Source: Hymenobacter sp. DG25A (GTDB taxonomy: Bacteria > Bacteroidota > Bacteroidia > Cytophagales > Hymenobacteraceae). From it: a stretch of 64,000 nt of DNA. A program made the position numbers and the translations under genes. Of the stretch, positions 17,398 through 25,821 are shown piece by piece (within the stretch, counting starts at the first letter, position 1; each line of letters starts with the position of its first letter). The notes under the pieces are model-generated. The model worked only from the letters and a program-made list of their open reading frames with translations, had not been told where the DNA came from and searched no databases. Location: positions 806,001 to 870,000 of the forward strand of contig NZ_CP012623.1 of assembly GCF_001280305.1 (NCBI RefSeq), read 5' to 3'.

Positions 17398-18423
17398 ATG
17401 CGGACATCCTCTTTCTTCCAATCGGGAGCGTACCTACGCTTGCTCATTCTGGGACTGTGCGGGGCGCTGAGCCTTAGCCTAAGTGCCTGCAACGATGATG
17501 ACGATGATGCGCCAGCCACTCCGGCGCAGAATATTGTGCAGGTGGCGCAAAGCAATGCCAGCTTCAGCACCCTGGTGGCGGCAGTTGTGAAAGCAGATCT
17601 GGCTACTACGCTGAGCGGTGCCGGGCCTTTCACGGTGTTTGCGCCTACCAATGAGGCATTTGCCAAGCTGGCCCCGCCTTTCAATACTGCCGCCAATATT
17701 TCGGCCATTACCAATACCGCCCAAATCAGCCAGCTGCGGGGTATTTTGCTCTACCACGTGGTGGGAGCCAATATTAAGGCCGCCGATATTGCTGCCGGTG
17801 CCAGCAGCCAGACCACTGCCCGCCCGGCCAGCATGGTGGGTGGGGCCTCCACCAACGACAATACCCTGTATCTGAGCAAGAGTAACGCCGGAGTATTCCT
17901 CAACGGCAACACCAAGGTGGTTACGCCCGATGTAAGCGCCAGCAATGGCACCATTCACGCCATTGATAACGTCCTGATGCCGCCTACGCAGACCATTGCG
18001 CAGATTGTAACGGCCAGTGCCAGTGCTGCCACTCCGGAGTTTACCTATCTGCTGGAGGCCTTGAAGCGCCCGGCCGCCGCGGCCGTCCTCGCCGCCGCCG
18101 GTGACCCTAGTGCCAACGTGACGGTATTTGCGCCTACCGATGCTGCCTTCCGGGCGCTGTTGGGCTCCACTCCGCTGAGCGCTGTTTCCGATGCTGATCT
18201 GCTGGCCATACTCAGCCTGCATGTGGTGGGTTCCGGCCGGGTATTCTCTTCGGATCTGGCCCCCGGTAACGTAGCCACCCTGGGTGGCAATATTACCGTA
18301 GCCTCCGCTGGTGGCGGCTTTACCTTAAAAGGCGGCAGTGGAACCGCAGCCGACATTGCCGCGGCCAATGTGCTGGCCACTAACGGAGTGGTCCACGTTA
18401 TTGATCAGGTTATTCAGCCTTAA
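17398..18423 (+). CDS. Lipoprotein with two fasciclin (FAS1) domains
   Basis: A surface or periplasmic adhesion-type lipoprotein. The ATG at 17398 gives MRTSSFFQSG and a hydrophobic segment ending in the lipobox LSAC followed by an Asp-rich linker (NDDDDDAP). Two FAS1 repeats follow (about residues 50-195 and 205-342). Each carries FTVFAPTNEAF/VTVFAPTDAAF and the closing H2-type motif (GTIHAIDNVLMP, GVVHVIDQVIQP). An in-frame ATG at 17371 is an alternative start. The spacer before 17398 is A-rich, as is usual for ribosome binding in this phylum. A hairpin follows the stop. Confidence 0.94.
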   Translation: MRTSSFFQSGAYLRLLILGLCGALSLSLSACNDDDDDAPATPAQNIVQVAQSNASFSTLVAAVVKADLATTLSGAGPFTVFAPTNEAFAKLAPPFNTAANISAITNTAQISQLRGILLYHVVGANIKAADIAAGASSQTTARPASMVGGASTNDNTLYLSKSNAGVFLNGNTKVVTPDVSASNGTIHAIDNVLMPPTQTIAQIVTASASAATPEFTYLLEALKRPAAAAVLAAAGDPSANVTVFAPTDAAFRALLGSTPLSAVSDADLLAILSLHVVGSGRVFSSDLAPGNVATLGGNITVASAGGGFTLKGGSGTAADIAAANVLATNGVVHVIDQVIQP

Positions 18424-18442
18424 TGCCGGAAGCGTAGGTTAG

Positions 18443-18480
18443 CGAGCAGCATGGCCTTATAGGTAAGGCCATGCTGCTCG
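18443..18480 (+). terminator. Hairpin after fasciclin gene
   Basis: A perfect 17-bp inverted repeat (CGAGCAGCATGGCCTTA at 18443-18459, complement at 18464-18480) with a 4-nt loop, 20 bp after the stop. No T-run follows, so termination efficiency is uncertain. Confidence 0.65.
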
Positions 18481-18611
18481 TGGCTGCCCAGCTAAAACAA
18501 GTTGCTGCTGCGGGTTGTGAGGTTGAATAAACAGCGGAATGCCACATGCTTATGTGATTGACGGGACAGAAAGCGGGCGGTATTTTTGGAGACTACCCAG
18601 TGTTGCGCCTC

Positions 18612-19106
18612 ATGCATTTCCTTCTAGAGTATATCGATTATTTCGTGATGGGGACGGCGGTGCTGGCTACGGTCTGGTATTGTCGCTTCGCTTACACCAC
18701 TTTCCGGCCGCCCATTCGGGTGGGAGCCTTATGGGCGCTGATTCTGGGGCCCATGCTAGTAGCAGTAAGCATGCTGGCCCATTTAGCTGAAAACCTCTAC
18801 CACGCGCTGGAGCGGGTGCTGCAGCATGCCTTTCACTTCGACTTTCGCTTTTATTCCCTGATGCTGATGGGAGTGGTGTTTCTGGGAATCAGCAGCTACA
18901 TGCTCTGGCAGGTATGGCTGCTGTGCCGTGGCCGCTCCCGGGCGAGCCGCCAAATATGGTGGGCTGCCTTGGTGCTGAGTGGGCTGAGCGCACCCACTGT
19001 AGTATTTACTCCCATTGGGCTGCTGCCCACGCTGGCCTGCGTGGTTTCTGTGGTAGGCCTGCGGTTTATCTACAAGCCCATTGAGGAGCTGCAGCCAGTA
19101 GCCTAG
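18612..19106 (+). CDS. Four-helix membrane protein of unknown function, paralogue of the 46242-46811 product
   Basis: About 164 residues with four hydrophobic segments. I place the start at ATG 18612 (MHFLLEYIDYF) rather than at the upstream TTG. Near the C-terminus are PTVVFTPIGLLPTL and the ending IEELQPVA. The product at 46242-46811 has PTWIFTPIGIVPTV and VEELQP in the same order, plus a shared central FRFY segment, so the two are paralogues. The family is not one I can name. The stop overlaps by 4 bp the stop of the convergent glycogen synthase gene. Confidence 0.82.
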   Translation: MHFLLEYIDYFVMGTAVLATVWYCRFAYTTFRPPIRVGALWALILGPMLVAVSMLAHLAENLYHALERVLQHAFHFDFRFYSLMLMGVVFLGISSYMLWQVWLLCRGRSRASRQIWWAALVLSGLSAPTVVFTPIGLLPTLACVVSVVGLRFIYKPIEELQPVA

Positions 19107-20938
19107 CTGCGCTCCAGGGCCAGCTCGTAGGCCCGGTCGTAGTACACGCGCAGGTACTTCCAGTCGAACATCTCAGAAGAGCTTTCCACCTTGTTGCGCT
19201 GCATAATCCGCTCACGGCGGCTTTGCAGCACAAAATCCCAGAGCACCGAGGTCAGCTGCTCGGCGGCCTCATCAAAGCTGCGCTCCTTGCGCTCAATCAC
19301 ATATATGCCCTTATCTTCATTGTCGGGTACGTTTTGCATCACGTAGTCGCCAAAGCCGGAAAGGTCGCTGGTGATGGCCGGTACGCCGCGGGCCACGCAC
19401 TCCAGGGGCGTATAGCCCCAGGGCTCGTAGTAACTGGGGAAAATGCCCAGGTGGCAGCCGCGCACAAACTGCCCGTACTCCATACCAAACAGGGGCGAGA
19501 TAGGCGATACGAAGTCCGGGTGGTACACGATTTTCACCCGGTCGTGGCGGTTGTTCACCAGGTTGGCACGGCGCACAAAGTCCAGAATATCGTCGTTGTG
19601 GTCGTCTATCAGGTTGTGGGTGATGACCGGGGGCAGGCTGGTGGTTTTCCAGCTTTGCAGGGTGCGGCGGTAGCGCAGCTTCCAGTAGTCATCCACCATA
19701 GCGGTGAGGTCAGGCAGGCGGTGGTCGGTGCTGGCGGCGGCGGCGTAGAACATCCGCTCGCCCACCTGCTGCTCAATGGCCTGGCAGGTTTCGCGCACCT
19801 CGTTCAGAATAGCCCGGCTTTGCAGCACCTGCGGATTAATGCTGTGGAAAGGCCGCTTGGTGATAAAGAACATTACCACCTGCCCATCTATCCCGCTTTC
19901 CTGAATGCGGTGGTTGAGGCGGGCCAGGGCTTCCAGGGTTAAATCGAAGCCCTTGTTGTGGTACTCGTAGCGCCCCGAGGTGAAGAGGTAGAGTGTGTTA
20001 TCGAGGTCAAAAGAGTAGCTTTGAAAGAAGTGCGCCATCACGAACTCGTGAATCTTGGCTTTGTACTGCTGGTGCAGGTTCTGGAACTCGTGCAGGGCCA
20101 CAAACCGCTCAATGTTGAGGCCGTTGGGTAGCACCGCGTCCGGAATGCGGTCCAGCAGGTAGATGCACTCCCGCACGGTCAGCTCGCTCACCGTGGTGAA
20201 AACGTGGGCGCCGTGGGCGGCAGCCCGCTCAATGCGCACGGCGGTTTCAATGTTGAAGTTGCGCGCCTCCGCTTCCCAGTTCACCTGCATGAGGTGGTCA
20301 TAGAAGTTGGGGTCGTTCATGGCCAGGTAGCGGCCCAGCAGGGTGGCGTGCGTGGTAAAGAGCAGGTGGGCCGGCGTTTGCTCCCGGCGCAGGTCCGGAA
20401 TGGCTACGCCCGTCATCCATTCATGAAAGTGCACTACTACTTTCTGCTCCTCCACCTCGGCCGTGAGGGCCTGGATATACTCCTTGGCCAACAGGCCAAA
20501 GGCTTCTACCTGATGCAGCAGGTCATCATTGTCAGGCGTTGGAATGCCGTGGTGCTCCCACAGGTCGCGCTTGATGTCGCCCAGGCGCGGATAGGCCTGG
20601 AAGGGGTTGAGCAGCACCGCCCGGGGGCGGCCCGTAATCAGCCATACGCCATACTGCACGTCGTAGCCGGCGGCGCGCATGCGGCGCACGGCCCGGGCAA
20701 ACGGGTCGCGGGCGGCGGCCAGCTGCGTTTCCGATAATGGCTCGAACTCGGCCTGGGCCTGATTGGCAAAATAAGGCCCCAGCAGACAGTAGCGGTCCTG
20801 CCAGCCCTGCACCGTAGCAGGTACTTTGGAGCGAATAACGGTGTAAATGCCACCTACCTGATTACAGACTTCCCAGGCTACTTCAACTAAAAGGGCTTCG
20901 GGCGCAACTATATCGGGGGTAGAATGAGGCACTTGCAC
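19103..20938 (-). CDS. Glycogen synthase of the GT3 (eukaryotic-like) family
   Basis: Transfers glucose from a nucleotide sugar to glycogen. The sequence belongs to GT3 (animal/fungal type), not the usual bacterial GT5 GlgA. Evidence is the start LLVEVAWEVCNQVGGIYTVI, ATLLGRYLA, and FPSYYEPWGYTPLEC near residue 510, plus a C-terminal arginine helix SRRERIMQRNKVES where eukaryotic enzymes bind glucose-6-phosphate. Length is 611 residues. The start codon is GTG (20938); no earlier ATG fits. The branching-type GH13 gene lies upstream on the same strand but is separated by a terminator. Whether UDP- or ADP-glucose is used cannot be read from the sequence. Confidence 0.94.
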   Translation of the reverse strand: MQVPHSTPDIVAPEALLVEVAWEVCNQVGGIYTVIRSKVPATVQGWQDRYCLLGPYFANQAQAEFEPLSETQLAAARDPFARAVRRMRAAGYDVQYGVWLITGRPRAVLLNPFQAYPRLGDIKRDLWEHHGIPTPDNDDLLHQVEAFGLLAKEYIQALTAEVEEQKVVVHFHEWMTGVAIPDLRREQTPAHLLFTTHATLLGRYLAMNDPNFYDHLMQVNWEAEARNFNIETAVRIERAAAHGAHVFTTVSELTVRECIYLLDRIPDAVLPNGLNIERFVALHEFQNLHQQYKAKIHEFVMAHFFQSYSFDLDNTLYLFTSGRYEYHNKGFDLTLEALARLNHRIQESGIDGQVVMFFITKRPFHSINPQVLQSRAILNEVRETCQAIEQQVGERMFYAAAASTDHRLPDLTAMVDDYWKLRYRRTLQSWKTTSLPPVITHNLIDDHNDDILDFVRRANLVNNRHDRVKIVYHPDFVSPISPLFGMEYGQFVRGCHLGIFPSYYEPWGYTPLECVARGVPAITSDLSGFGDYVMQNVPDNEDKGIYVIERKERSFDEAAEQLTSVLWDFVLQSRRERIMQRNKVESSSEMFDWKYLRVYYDRAYELALERS

Positions 20939-21023
20939 AGAATAAGGAAGAGAAGGTGGTGAGGAGCAGCGAAAGGTAAGCGGGATACGGCACTTCCGAC
21001 TGGAATTAGCAGAAAAAAAATGG

Positions 21024-21042
21024 CCCCACCGTTACGGTGGGG
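21024..21042 (-). terminator. Terminator of the GH13 gene
   Basis: CCCCACCG TTA CGGTGGGG hairpin flanked by an A-run at 21013-21020 (a T-run on the minus strand). It lies 44 bp after the GH13 stop and before the glycogen synthase start. Confidence 0.88.
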
Positions 21043-21085
21043 TATTTTTTTGCCAACAAAGAAGTAGTACGACCCACGCGGCCTT

Positions 21086-22909
21086 TTACGGTTCCTGGGA
21101 GATAATCAGCACGGAGTAGGGACCCAGGCCAAACGTGGCGTGCTGGGGGAAGCCGTCGTACTCGCCTTCCTCCGTTAGCGTATCCAGGCTTTCAAAGTTG
21201 CCGAACTCCTGGTCGTAGCCCTGCCAGTCACTGTTGAAGCGCACGCGCCAGTGGCCGGACGCCGGCAGCCCAATGGTGTAGGACTCCTGGGTGCGGTCGG
21301 CGAAGTTGCAGAGCACCACGGTGGTGTCGCCGGGGCCCCCGTCACCATCGGACCAGCGCCGGAAAGCCACGGTTTTATCCTCGTTGTTGATGTGAAAAAC
21401 CTCGAGGTGCTGGCCCGTGAGGCCGCGCGTGTGGCCCTCCAGGTTGCGCCGCAGCCGGATCAGGTCGCGGTACAGGTGCACCAGCCCGCGCATCTCCTCG
21501 GCCCGCTGCCAGTCCAGCGGCAGGTCATCGGAGAAGAAGCCATCAGCCAGAAACTCCTGTCCCTGAAAAATCATGGGTACGCCCGGCGAGGTGAAGACCA
21601 GCGCCGCGCCCAGGGTAGCCCGCTTCTTGGGAAACCAGGTGTGCGCTTCGCCCGGCATAATCTCCTCCGGCACCCGCGACTTCCCGTTGGCTACCTCGTC
21701 GTGCGACTCCGTGTAAATAACCCGTTGAAAGGCCTCACCATTATATTGGTTGCTGATGGCGGCCGCTACCACCTCCATGTTCCGGTCATCATCGGAGTAG
21801 GCGGTCAGCGTTTCGCGGATGGGGTATACAAAGCCGGCATCCCACTGGGCGGAAAAGCCCTGGCCATCCTCCTCCGGGGCGCGGGTGATGTACTCGTTGC
21901 CCAGTAGATCCTCGGCAATGGTGATTTTCCAGGGCATCTTCTCCCGGATTTCCTCATTAATCCAGCGCATCAGGCTCCAGCCATCGGGCAGGTCGTCGGT
22001 GGGGTTGGTGGTGCCGCGCACGTTGCGGATGTGGGCAATGGCGTCGCAGCGGAGGCCATCTACCTGGAAGTCCTCCAGCCACATGAGGGCATTGTCGCGG
22101 ATGTACTGGCGCACTTCCGGGCGGCCGTAGTCGGGGCGGTTGTGGCCCCAGGGTGTTTCGGCGCGCCAGTCGTTGTAGAAGTAGATACCGCCGCCGTCGT
22201 TTTCCTGCCAGCCATCAAACTGCCACAAATCCAGGTCGCCGGGGCCGAAGTGGTTGTATACCACGTCCAGAATAATAGCAATGCCATACTCGTGGGCGCG
22301 CTTCACCAGCTCCTTAAAGGCTTTGGGCCCACCGTAGTCGGTTTCCAGGGCAAAGGGGTGCGAGGGGTTGTAGCCCCAGGAACGGCCGCCGGGAAACTCC
22401 GTGGGCGGCATTATTTCAATGGCATTGATTCCCAGGTCCCGCAGGTATTCCAACCGCTCAATGACATCGAGAAAAGTGCCGGGCTGGCCTTCGGTGGTGG
22501 AGTGGAAGGTGCCCACGTGCAGCTCGTAGATAACCAGCGTATTCCAGGCGGGCATCTCAAATTGGTGGTCGCCCCAGTCAAAGTCTACATGCGGCACCAC
22601 GGAGTTGCCGGCGGAGTGGGTGACTTCCCGGGCATAGGGGTCGTTGCGGGTAAACTCGCCGGTGGGCGTTTTCAGCCAGAACCTGTATTCAGCGCCTACG
22701 GCCACGCCCGGCACGTCAATAGCCCAATACCCGCCTTCCTCAGCCGTAAGGGGGTGTTTCTTAGGATTCCAATCGTTAAAGTCGCCTACTACGGAAACCG
22801 CTTCGGCGTGGGGTGCCCACACCCGGAAGGTGGTGCCTTGGGCATGCGGAATGGCGCCCATGCCAGCTTGCAGCGTGGTGGGGGCAGAGATGGTTTCGAT
22901 TTCAAGCAT
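21086..22909 (-). CDS. GH13 alpha-glucan branching-type enzyme with CBM48
   Basis: A 607-residue cytosolic alpha-glucan enzyme. Residues ~20-110 form a CBM48/isoamylase N-domain (TTFRVWAPHAEAVSVVGDFNDWNP). The (beta/alpha)8 GH13 barrel follows with GYNPSHPFALE, VVYNHFG, the nucleophile Asp in DGLRCDAIAH, the acid Glu in ITIAEDLLG and the transition-state Asp in YTESHDEVANGKSR. The SHDEV...GK segment and MIFQGQEF favour a branching enzyme (GlgB-like) over an alpha-amylase. The N-terminus also recalls trehalohydrolases, so the activity is not certain. It lies upstream of the GT3 glycogen synthase, forming a glycogen locus. Confidence 0.88.
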   Translation of the reverse strand: MLEIETISAPTTLQAGMGAIPHAQGTTFRVWAPHAEAVSVVGDFNDWNPKKHPLTAEEGGYWAIDVPGVAVGAEYRFWLKTPTGEFTRNDPYAREVTHSAGNSVVPHVDFDWGDHQFEMPAWNTLVIYELHVGTFHSTTEGQPGTFLDVIERLEYLRDLGINAIEIMPPTEFPGGRSWGYNPSHPFALETDYGGPKAFKELVKRAHEYGIAIILDVVYNHFGPGDLDLWQFDGWQENDGGGIYFYNDWRAETPWGHNRPDYGRPEVRQYIRDNALMWLEDFQVDGLRCDAIAHIRNVRGTTNPTDDLPDGWSLMRWINEEIREKMPWKITIAEDLLGNEYITRAPEEDGQGFSAQWDAGFVYPIRETLTAYSDDDRNMEVVAAAISNQYNGEAFQRVIYTESHDEVANGKSRVPEEIMPGEAHTWFPKKRATLGAALVFTSPGVPMIFQGQEFLADGFFSDDLPLDWQRAEEMRGLVHLYRDLIRLRRNLEGHTRGLTGQHLEVFHINNEDKTVAFRRWSDGDGGPGDTTVVLCNFADRTQESYTIGLPASGHWRVRFNSDWQGYDQEFGNFESLDTLTEEGEYDGFPQHATFGLGPYSVLIISQEP

Positions 22910-23129
22910 GCTTGTAGAAGAAAATCAGCACAAAAGCTCAACAGCTGCTGCTTTTACTGTTTGTATAGGCGTTAGGTTATATTTTAGAGATAGAATGTTG
23001 ATGGTAAGCCAGATAGTAATGCTACTGATTAGCTTATTCGGGCCCCAAAAACCTGGAAGAAGACCCATAGATTGCCCAACCGGTAATAATTACGTGGGGT
23101 ATTGCCGGAACACTGCCCGGGTAGTTGCG

Positions 23130-23137
23130 TAGCTTTG
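23130..23137 (+). promoter_or_regulatory. Promoter -7 element TAGCTTTG
   Basis: An exact match to the Bacteroidota -7 consensus TAnnTTTG, 36 bp before the GTG start at 23174. No well-spaced TTG -33 element is evident. Its position argues against an earlier start at 23102. Confidence 0.6.
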
Positions 23138-23173
23138 CGGGTACTTTTCTGCTTTACCTTTTGTGTTGCTGCC

Positions 23174-23575
23174 GTGGCTCGTCCTGTTCCTGTAGTTTTT
23201 GGCCTGTATTCCTGGACGCCCGACTATGGCCTCCGCTACATTCATCCGGCCAACCGCCGCTCCTTTGAGTGGCTGGAGCCGCTGGGCAAAGTGTTTGAGA
23301 AAATTGGCGAAAACGACGAATGGATGCTGCTGCGCTACGATGAGCAGCAGTTTAAGGTAAGCCCCGAGCTGTTTAAGGAACTCTACGAGAAGCCTGCCTT
23401 CAGCTTTGGGGATGTGGTGGAAGAAGCCACCCCCGCCCCCGGCAAACCCGCGCACCGCGGCCTGATTTCGGATGTGTACTGGGATGAGAAGAACGATACC
23501 GCCCGTTTTCAGATAGTAGAGCGCAAGCGGAAGCTGCCGCGCATTTTTGAGGCTAATGAGCTGCGGTTTGCCTAG
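23174..23575 (+). CDS. Conserved hypothetical protein
   Basis: I start this 133-residue product at GTG 23174 (MARPVPVVFGLYSWTPDYGLRY) because a promoter -7 element lies at 23130-23137. The upstream in-frame residues also look like an accidental Cys-rich extension. The protein is soluble, charged and rich in aromatics (WMLLRYDEQQFKVSP, RFQIVERKRKLPRIFEANELRF). I do not recognise the family. It is followed by a perfect palindromic terminator. Confidence 0.75.
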   Translation: MARPVPVVFGLYSWTPDYGLRYIHPANRRSFEWLEPLGKVFEKIGENDEWMLLRYDEQQFKVSPELFKELYEKPAFSFGDVVEEATPAPGKPAHRGLISDVYWDEKNDTARFQIVERKRKLPRIFEANELRFA

Positions 23576-23623
23576 GCGCGCACCAGCTACTGACTTTCGC
23601 CGCGCTTGAAGACCATTAAAAAA

Positions 23624-23663
23624 CCAAACGCCCCTGCCTTATGCATAAGGCAGGGGCGTTTGG
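23624..23663. terminator. Bidirectional terminator, perfect 40-bp palindrome
   Basis: CCAAACGCCCCTGCCTTATG and its exact complement without a loop. An A-run precedes it. It lies between the convergent hypothetical gene and the YfcC-type carrier gene. Confidence 0.9.
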
Positions 23664-23701
23664 CTAAGCCATCGGAGTTAAAAGCTCATCAAGCAGTGCG
23701 C

Positions 23702-25042
23702 TTATATGCCCACGGCAATGCCCGTGATAATGGCAACCACCGCCAGCAGCAGCAGCAGCAGATAAAGCGGCAGCACAAACTTCCACCACTGATCAAACCG
23801 CACCCCGCAGGCCGTTACGATGGCCACCAGAGCGCCATTGGTGGGGGTAACAATTTCGCAGAGGCCGGCGCCGTACTGGTAAGCCAGCACCGTAACCTGC
23901 CGGGAAAGACCGATGAGGTCGGAGAGGGGCACGAGCAGAGGCATGGTGAGCACAGCCTGCCCGCTTACGCTGGGCACCGGCAGGTGCAGGGCCGTGTGCA
24001 CGCCCACCATACCCAATGCTGAAAGCGTCACCGGCAGCCCGGCCAGTGGCGCAGATAGGCCATTCACGATGGTATCAACAATCTGCCCCTGCTCCAGTAC
24101 CACAAAAATGGCGCGGGCAAAGCCGATGAGTAGGGCGGAAAAGGCAATATCCCGGAAGCCATCAATAAAGCCGGAAGCGGTGCCCGTAAGGCCCAGGCCG
24201 CCCACCAGGCCGGCGGCTACGCCCAGCCCGAAGAACAGCGCGGCCATCTGATCAAAATCCCACTCCAGCTTCAGCACCCCGTAGGCAAAGAAGGCAAAAG
24301 TGAGAAACAGCAGCAGGAGTACCAGGCCATGCCGACCTACGCCTGCGGCCTCGCCGGGAACCTCATCTACCTCCGGGGCTATGCGGTGGCGCATGGCAAA
24401 GCGCACGGTGCCGCCAATCCAGATAGCCAAAGCCAGGGCCAGGAAAATCATGCGGAAACCCCCGCCGGAAAGCAGGGGCAACTGGGCCAGCTTCTGGGCA
24501 ATGCCTACCTGAAACGGGTTGAGGGGGCTGAAAGCGGCCCCTACGGCCGCTGAGCCAATGCTGACGGCCGCCGCTATAATAGGGGGGTAGCCAATGCGCC
24601 GCATCAGAATGAGCAGCACCGGAATGAGGGGCACAATTTCCTCCTGCATGTTTTCCAGTGCGCCCATGGTGGCAAACAGCACGCAGATAATGGGGATAAC
24701 CACAGCCTCGCGGCCCCGGAATTTATCCAGCAGCCAGTCTACGCCGCGGCGCAGGGCCCCGGTCTGGTCTACCACCGTGAAGGCGCCGCCCGCCAGAAAC
24801 ACCAGAAAAATAACGGAAGCGGCTTCCGTCATGCCTTTCGGGATATCCACAATGGCCTGCAGCGGATTCACCGGCGAGGCAGGCACCCGGTGGTAGGAGC
24901 CGGGCACCACCACGTCGCGGCCGGTGGCGGCATCGGGGTGGCGCTCAAATACGCCGGCCGGCAAGAGGTAGGTGAGCAGGGTAGCAAGCAGGATAAACCC
25001 AACCAGCAACACCAGCGGGTGCGGAAAGCGAATGGTTTTCAT
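23702..25042 (-). CDS. YfcC-type (DcuC superfamily) membrane carrier
   Basis: An inner-membrane transporter of about 446 residues with roughly twelve hydrophobic segments. The start is set at 25042 (MKTIRFPHPLVLLVGFILL); the longer frame would add a non-hydrophobic head. Family features are TLLTYLLPAG at the first helix, GALENMQEEIVPLIPVL, SAAVGAAFSPLNPFQVGIAQKLA, and near the end SGQAVLTMPLLVPLSDLIG and ITPTNGALVAI-like sequence. YfcC and ArcD-like relatives move amino acids, peptides or dicarboxylates; the substrate is not known. It is divergent from the small gene at 25141. Confidence 0.88.
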   Translation of the reverse strand: MKTIRFPHPLVLLVGFILLATLLTYLLPAGVFERHPDAATGRDVVVPGSYHRVPASPVNPLQAIVDIPKGMTEAASVIFLVFLAGGAFTVVDQTGALRRGVDWLLDKFRGREAVVIPIICVLFATMGALENMQEEIVPLIPVLLILMRRIGYPPIIAAAVSIGSAAVGAAFSPLNPFQVGIAQKLAQLPLLSGGGFRMIFLALALAIWIGGTVRFAMRHRIAPEVDEVPGEAAGVGRHGLVLLLLFLTFAFFAYGVLKLEWDFDQMAALFFGLGVAAGLVGGLGLTGTASGFIDGFRDIAFSALLIGFARAIFVVLEQGQIVDTIVNGLSAPLAGLPVTLSALGMVGVHTALHLPVPSVSGQAVLTMPLLVPLSDLIGLSRQVTVLAYQYGAGLCEIVTPTNGALVAIVTACGVRFDQWWKFVLPLYLLLLLLAVVAIITGIAVGI

Positions 25043-25082
25043 GCCGTGAAAGTAGCACGGCGAAATGGTTCTGCCGCCGGGC

Positions 25083-25110
25083 TTGGGCCAGGTAACTGCC
25101 CGCAACTTTG
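25083..25110 (+). promoter_or_regulatory. Promoter of the small gene at 25141
   Basis: TTG (25083-25085), 17 nt, then CAACTTTG (25103-25110), a one-mismatch match to TAnnTTTG. It lies 30 bp before the ATG. Confidence 0.55.
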
Positions 25111-25140
25111 TATCTTCGGCAAAGACCCCGTGCTGATGTG

Positions 25141-25383
25141 ATGTATCTCGCTGCTTTCAAACAACTACCCATGGGCCAGCAAACGGAGCGCCTGCTGCAG
25201 GCGGGCCACCACCTGGCCGACCGCGCCGAATACGGCTGCCGGCTGCAGCTATACGCCCTGGGCGACTTTTATGCGGAGATATGGCGGCTGGCCGGCGAGG
25301 AGCGGGTGCTGTTTATCAATCTTTTTCAAAACCCGGCCCAACTGCACCCCTGGCTGGAGGCCGTGCAGCTGCCGGAAGTATAG
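25141..25383 (+). CDS. Small conserved hypothetical protein (80 aa)
   Basis: The ATG at 25141 gives MYLAAFKQLPMGQQTERLLQAG. The product is a soluble 80-residue protein with aromatic and leucine-rich stretches (RLQLYALGDFYAEIWRLAGEERVLFINLF). I do not recognise a family. It has a plausible promoter upstream (25083-25110) and a hairpin terminator just after the stop, which together support a real gene. A frame extension to 25108 starts within the promoter and is rejected. Confidence 0.75.
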   Translation: MYLAAFKQLPMGQQTERLLQAGHHLADRAEYGCRLQLYALGDFYAEIWRLAGEERVLFINLFQNPAQLHPWLEAVQLPEV

Positions 25384-25388
25384 AAAGT

Positions 25389-25423
25389 AAAAAGCCGCTC
25401 CTGAGATGCAGAAGCGGCTTTTT
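25389..25423. terminator. Bidirectional terminator
   Basis: Arms AAAAAGCCGCT (25389-25399) and AGCGGCTTTTT (25413-25423) with a 13-nt loop and T-runs on both strands. It lies between two convergent genes. Confidence 0.9.
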
Positions 25424-25779
25424 TATACTTGGGTGTGTTGTTCTAAGCTTTGCAGCAGGGCTTCAATCTTGTCGGAATAAGCGTTTATTTTCTCCAGGCC
25501 GGCGCGGGCTTCCTCTATGTGCCCCCGCTTGTATTGGGTGGAAAGCTCGTAGCCGGTATCCAGCATTTGCTGGATGGTGCGCTCAATCTCGCGCACCTCG
25601 GGGCGCATGCTGTAGCGGGGTTTTACCACGGTGCGCAGCCACTCCCCCAGGGGGTTCTGGTACAGGGAAAACAGGGCATCATCCGCCTCGCGCACCCCGT
25701 AAAGCACGGAGCGCAGCCTCGACTTAAAGAGTACCTGTTTAATCCTGGCTTGCTGAAAATCCAGGCGGTTTATGTCCAT
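25423..25779 (-). CDS. CZB-like four-helix protein without visible metal ligands
   Basis: A 118-residue all-helical protein. The pattern KSRLRSVLYG...NPLGEWL...YSMRPEVREIERTI...KRGHIEEARAGLEKINAYSDKIEALLQSLE follows the layout of the chemoreceptor zinc-binding (CZB) domain, including LG-W and the closing eA...L...s..i..LL helix. CZB domains normally bind zinc through three His and one Cys. Here the Cys before LG-W is Pro/Asn and the expected His positions are not histidine. If the resemblance holds it is a metal-free derivative. It starts 42 bp after the PAS-repeat gene on the same strand, so they probably form one operon. Confidence 0.7.
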   Translation of the reverse strand: MDINRLDFQQARIKQVLFKSRLRSVLYGVREADDALFSLYQNPLGEWLRTVVKPRYSMRPEVREIERTIQQMLDTGYELSTQYKRGHIEEARAGLEKINAYSDKIEALLQSLEQHTQV

Positions 25780-25821
25780 GATGGCGCGGGTAACTGTCGG
25801 AAAGCAATAGGGAAATCCATT

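Noticed and set aside
22031..22975. Open frame opposite the GH13 gene
   Set aside because: Antisense shadow without homology or ribosome-binding context.
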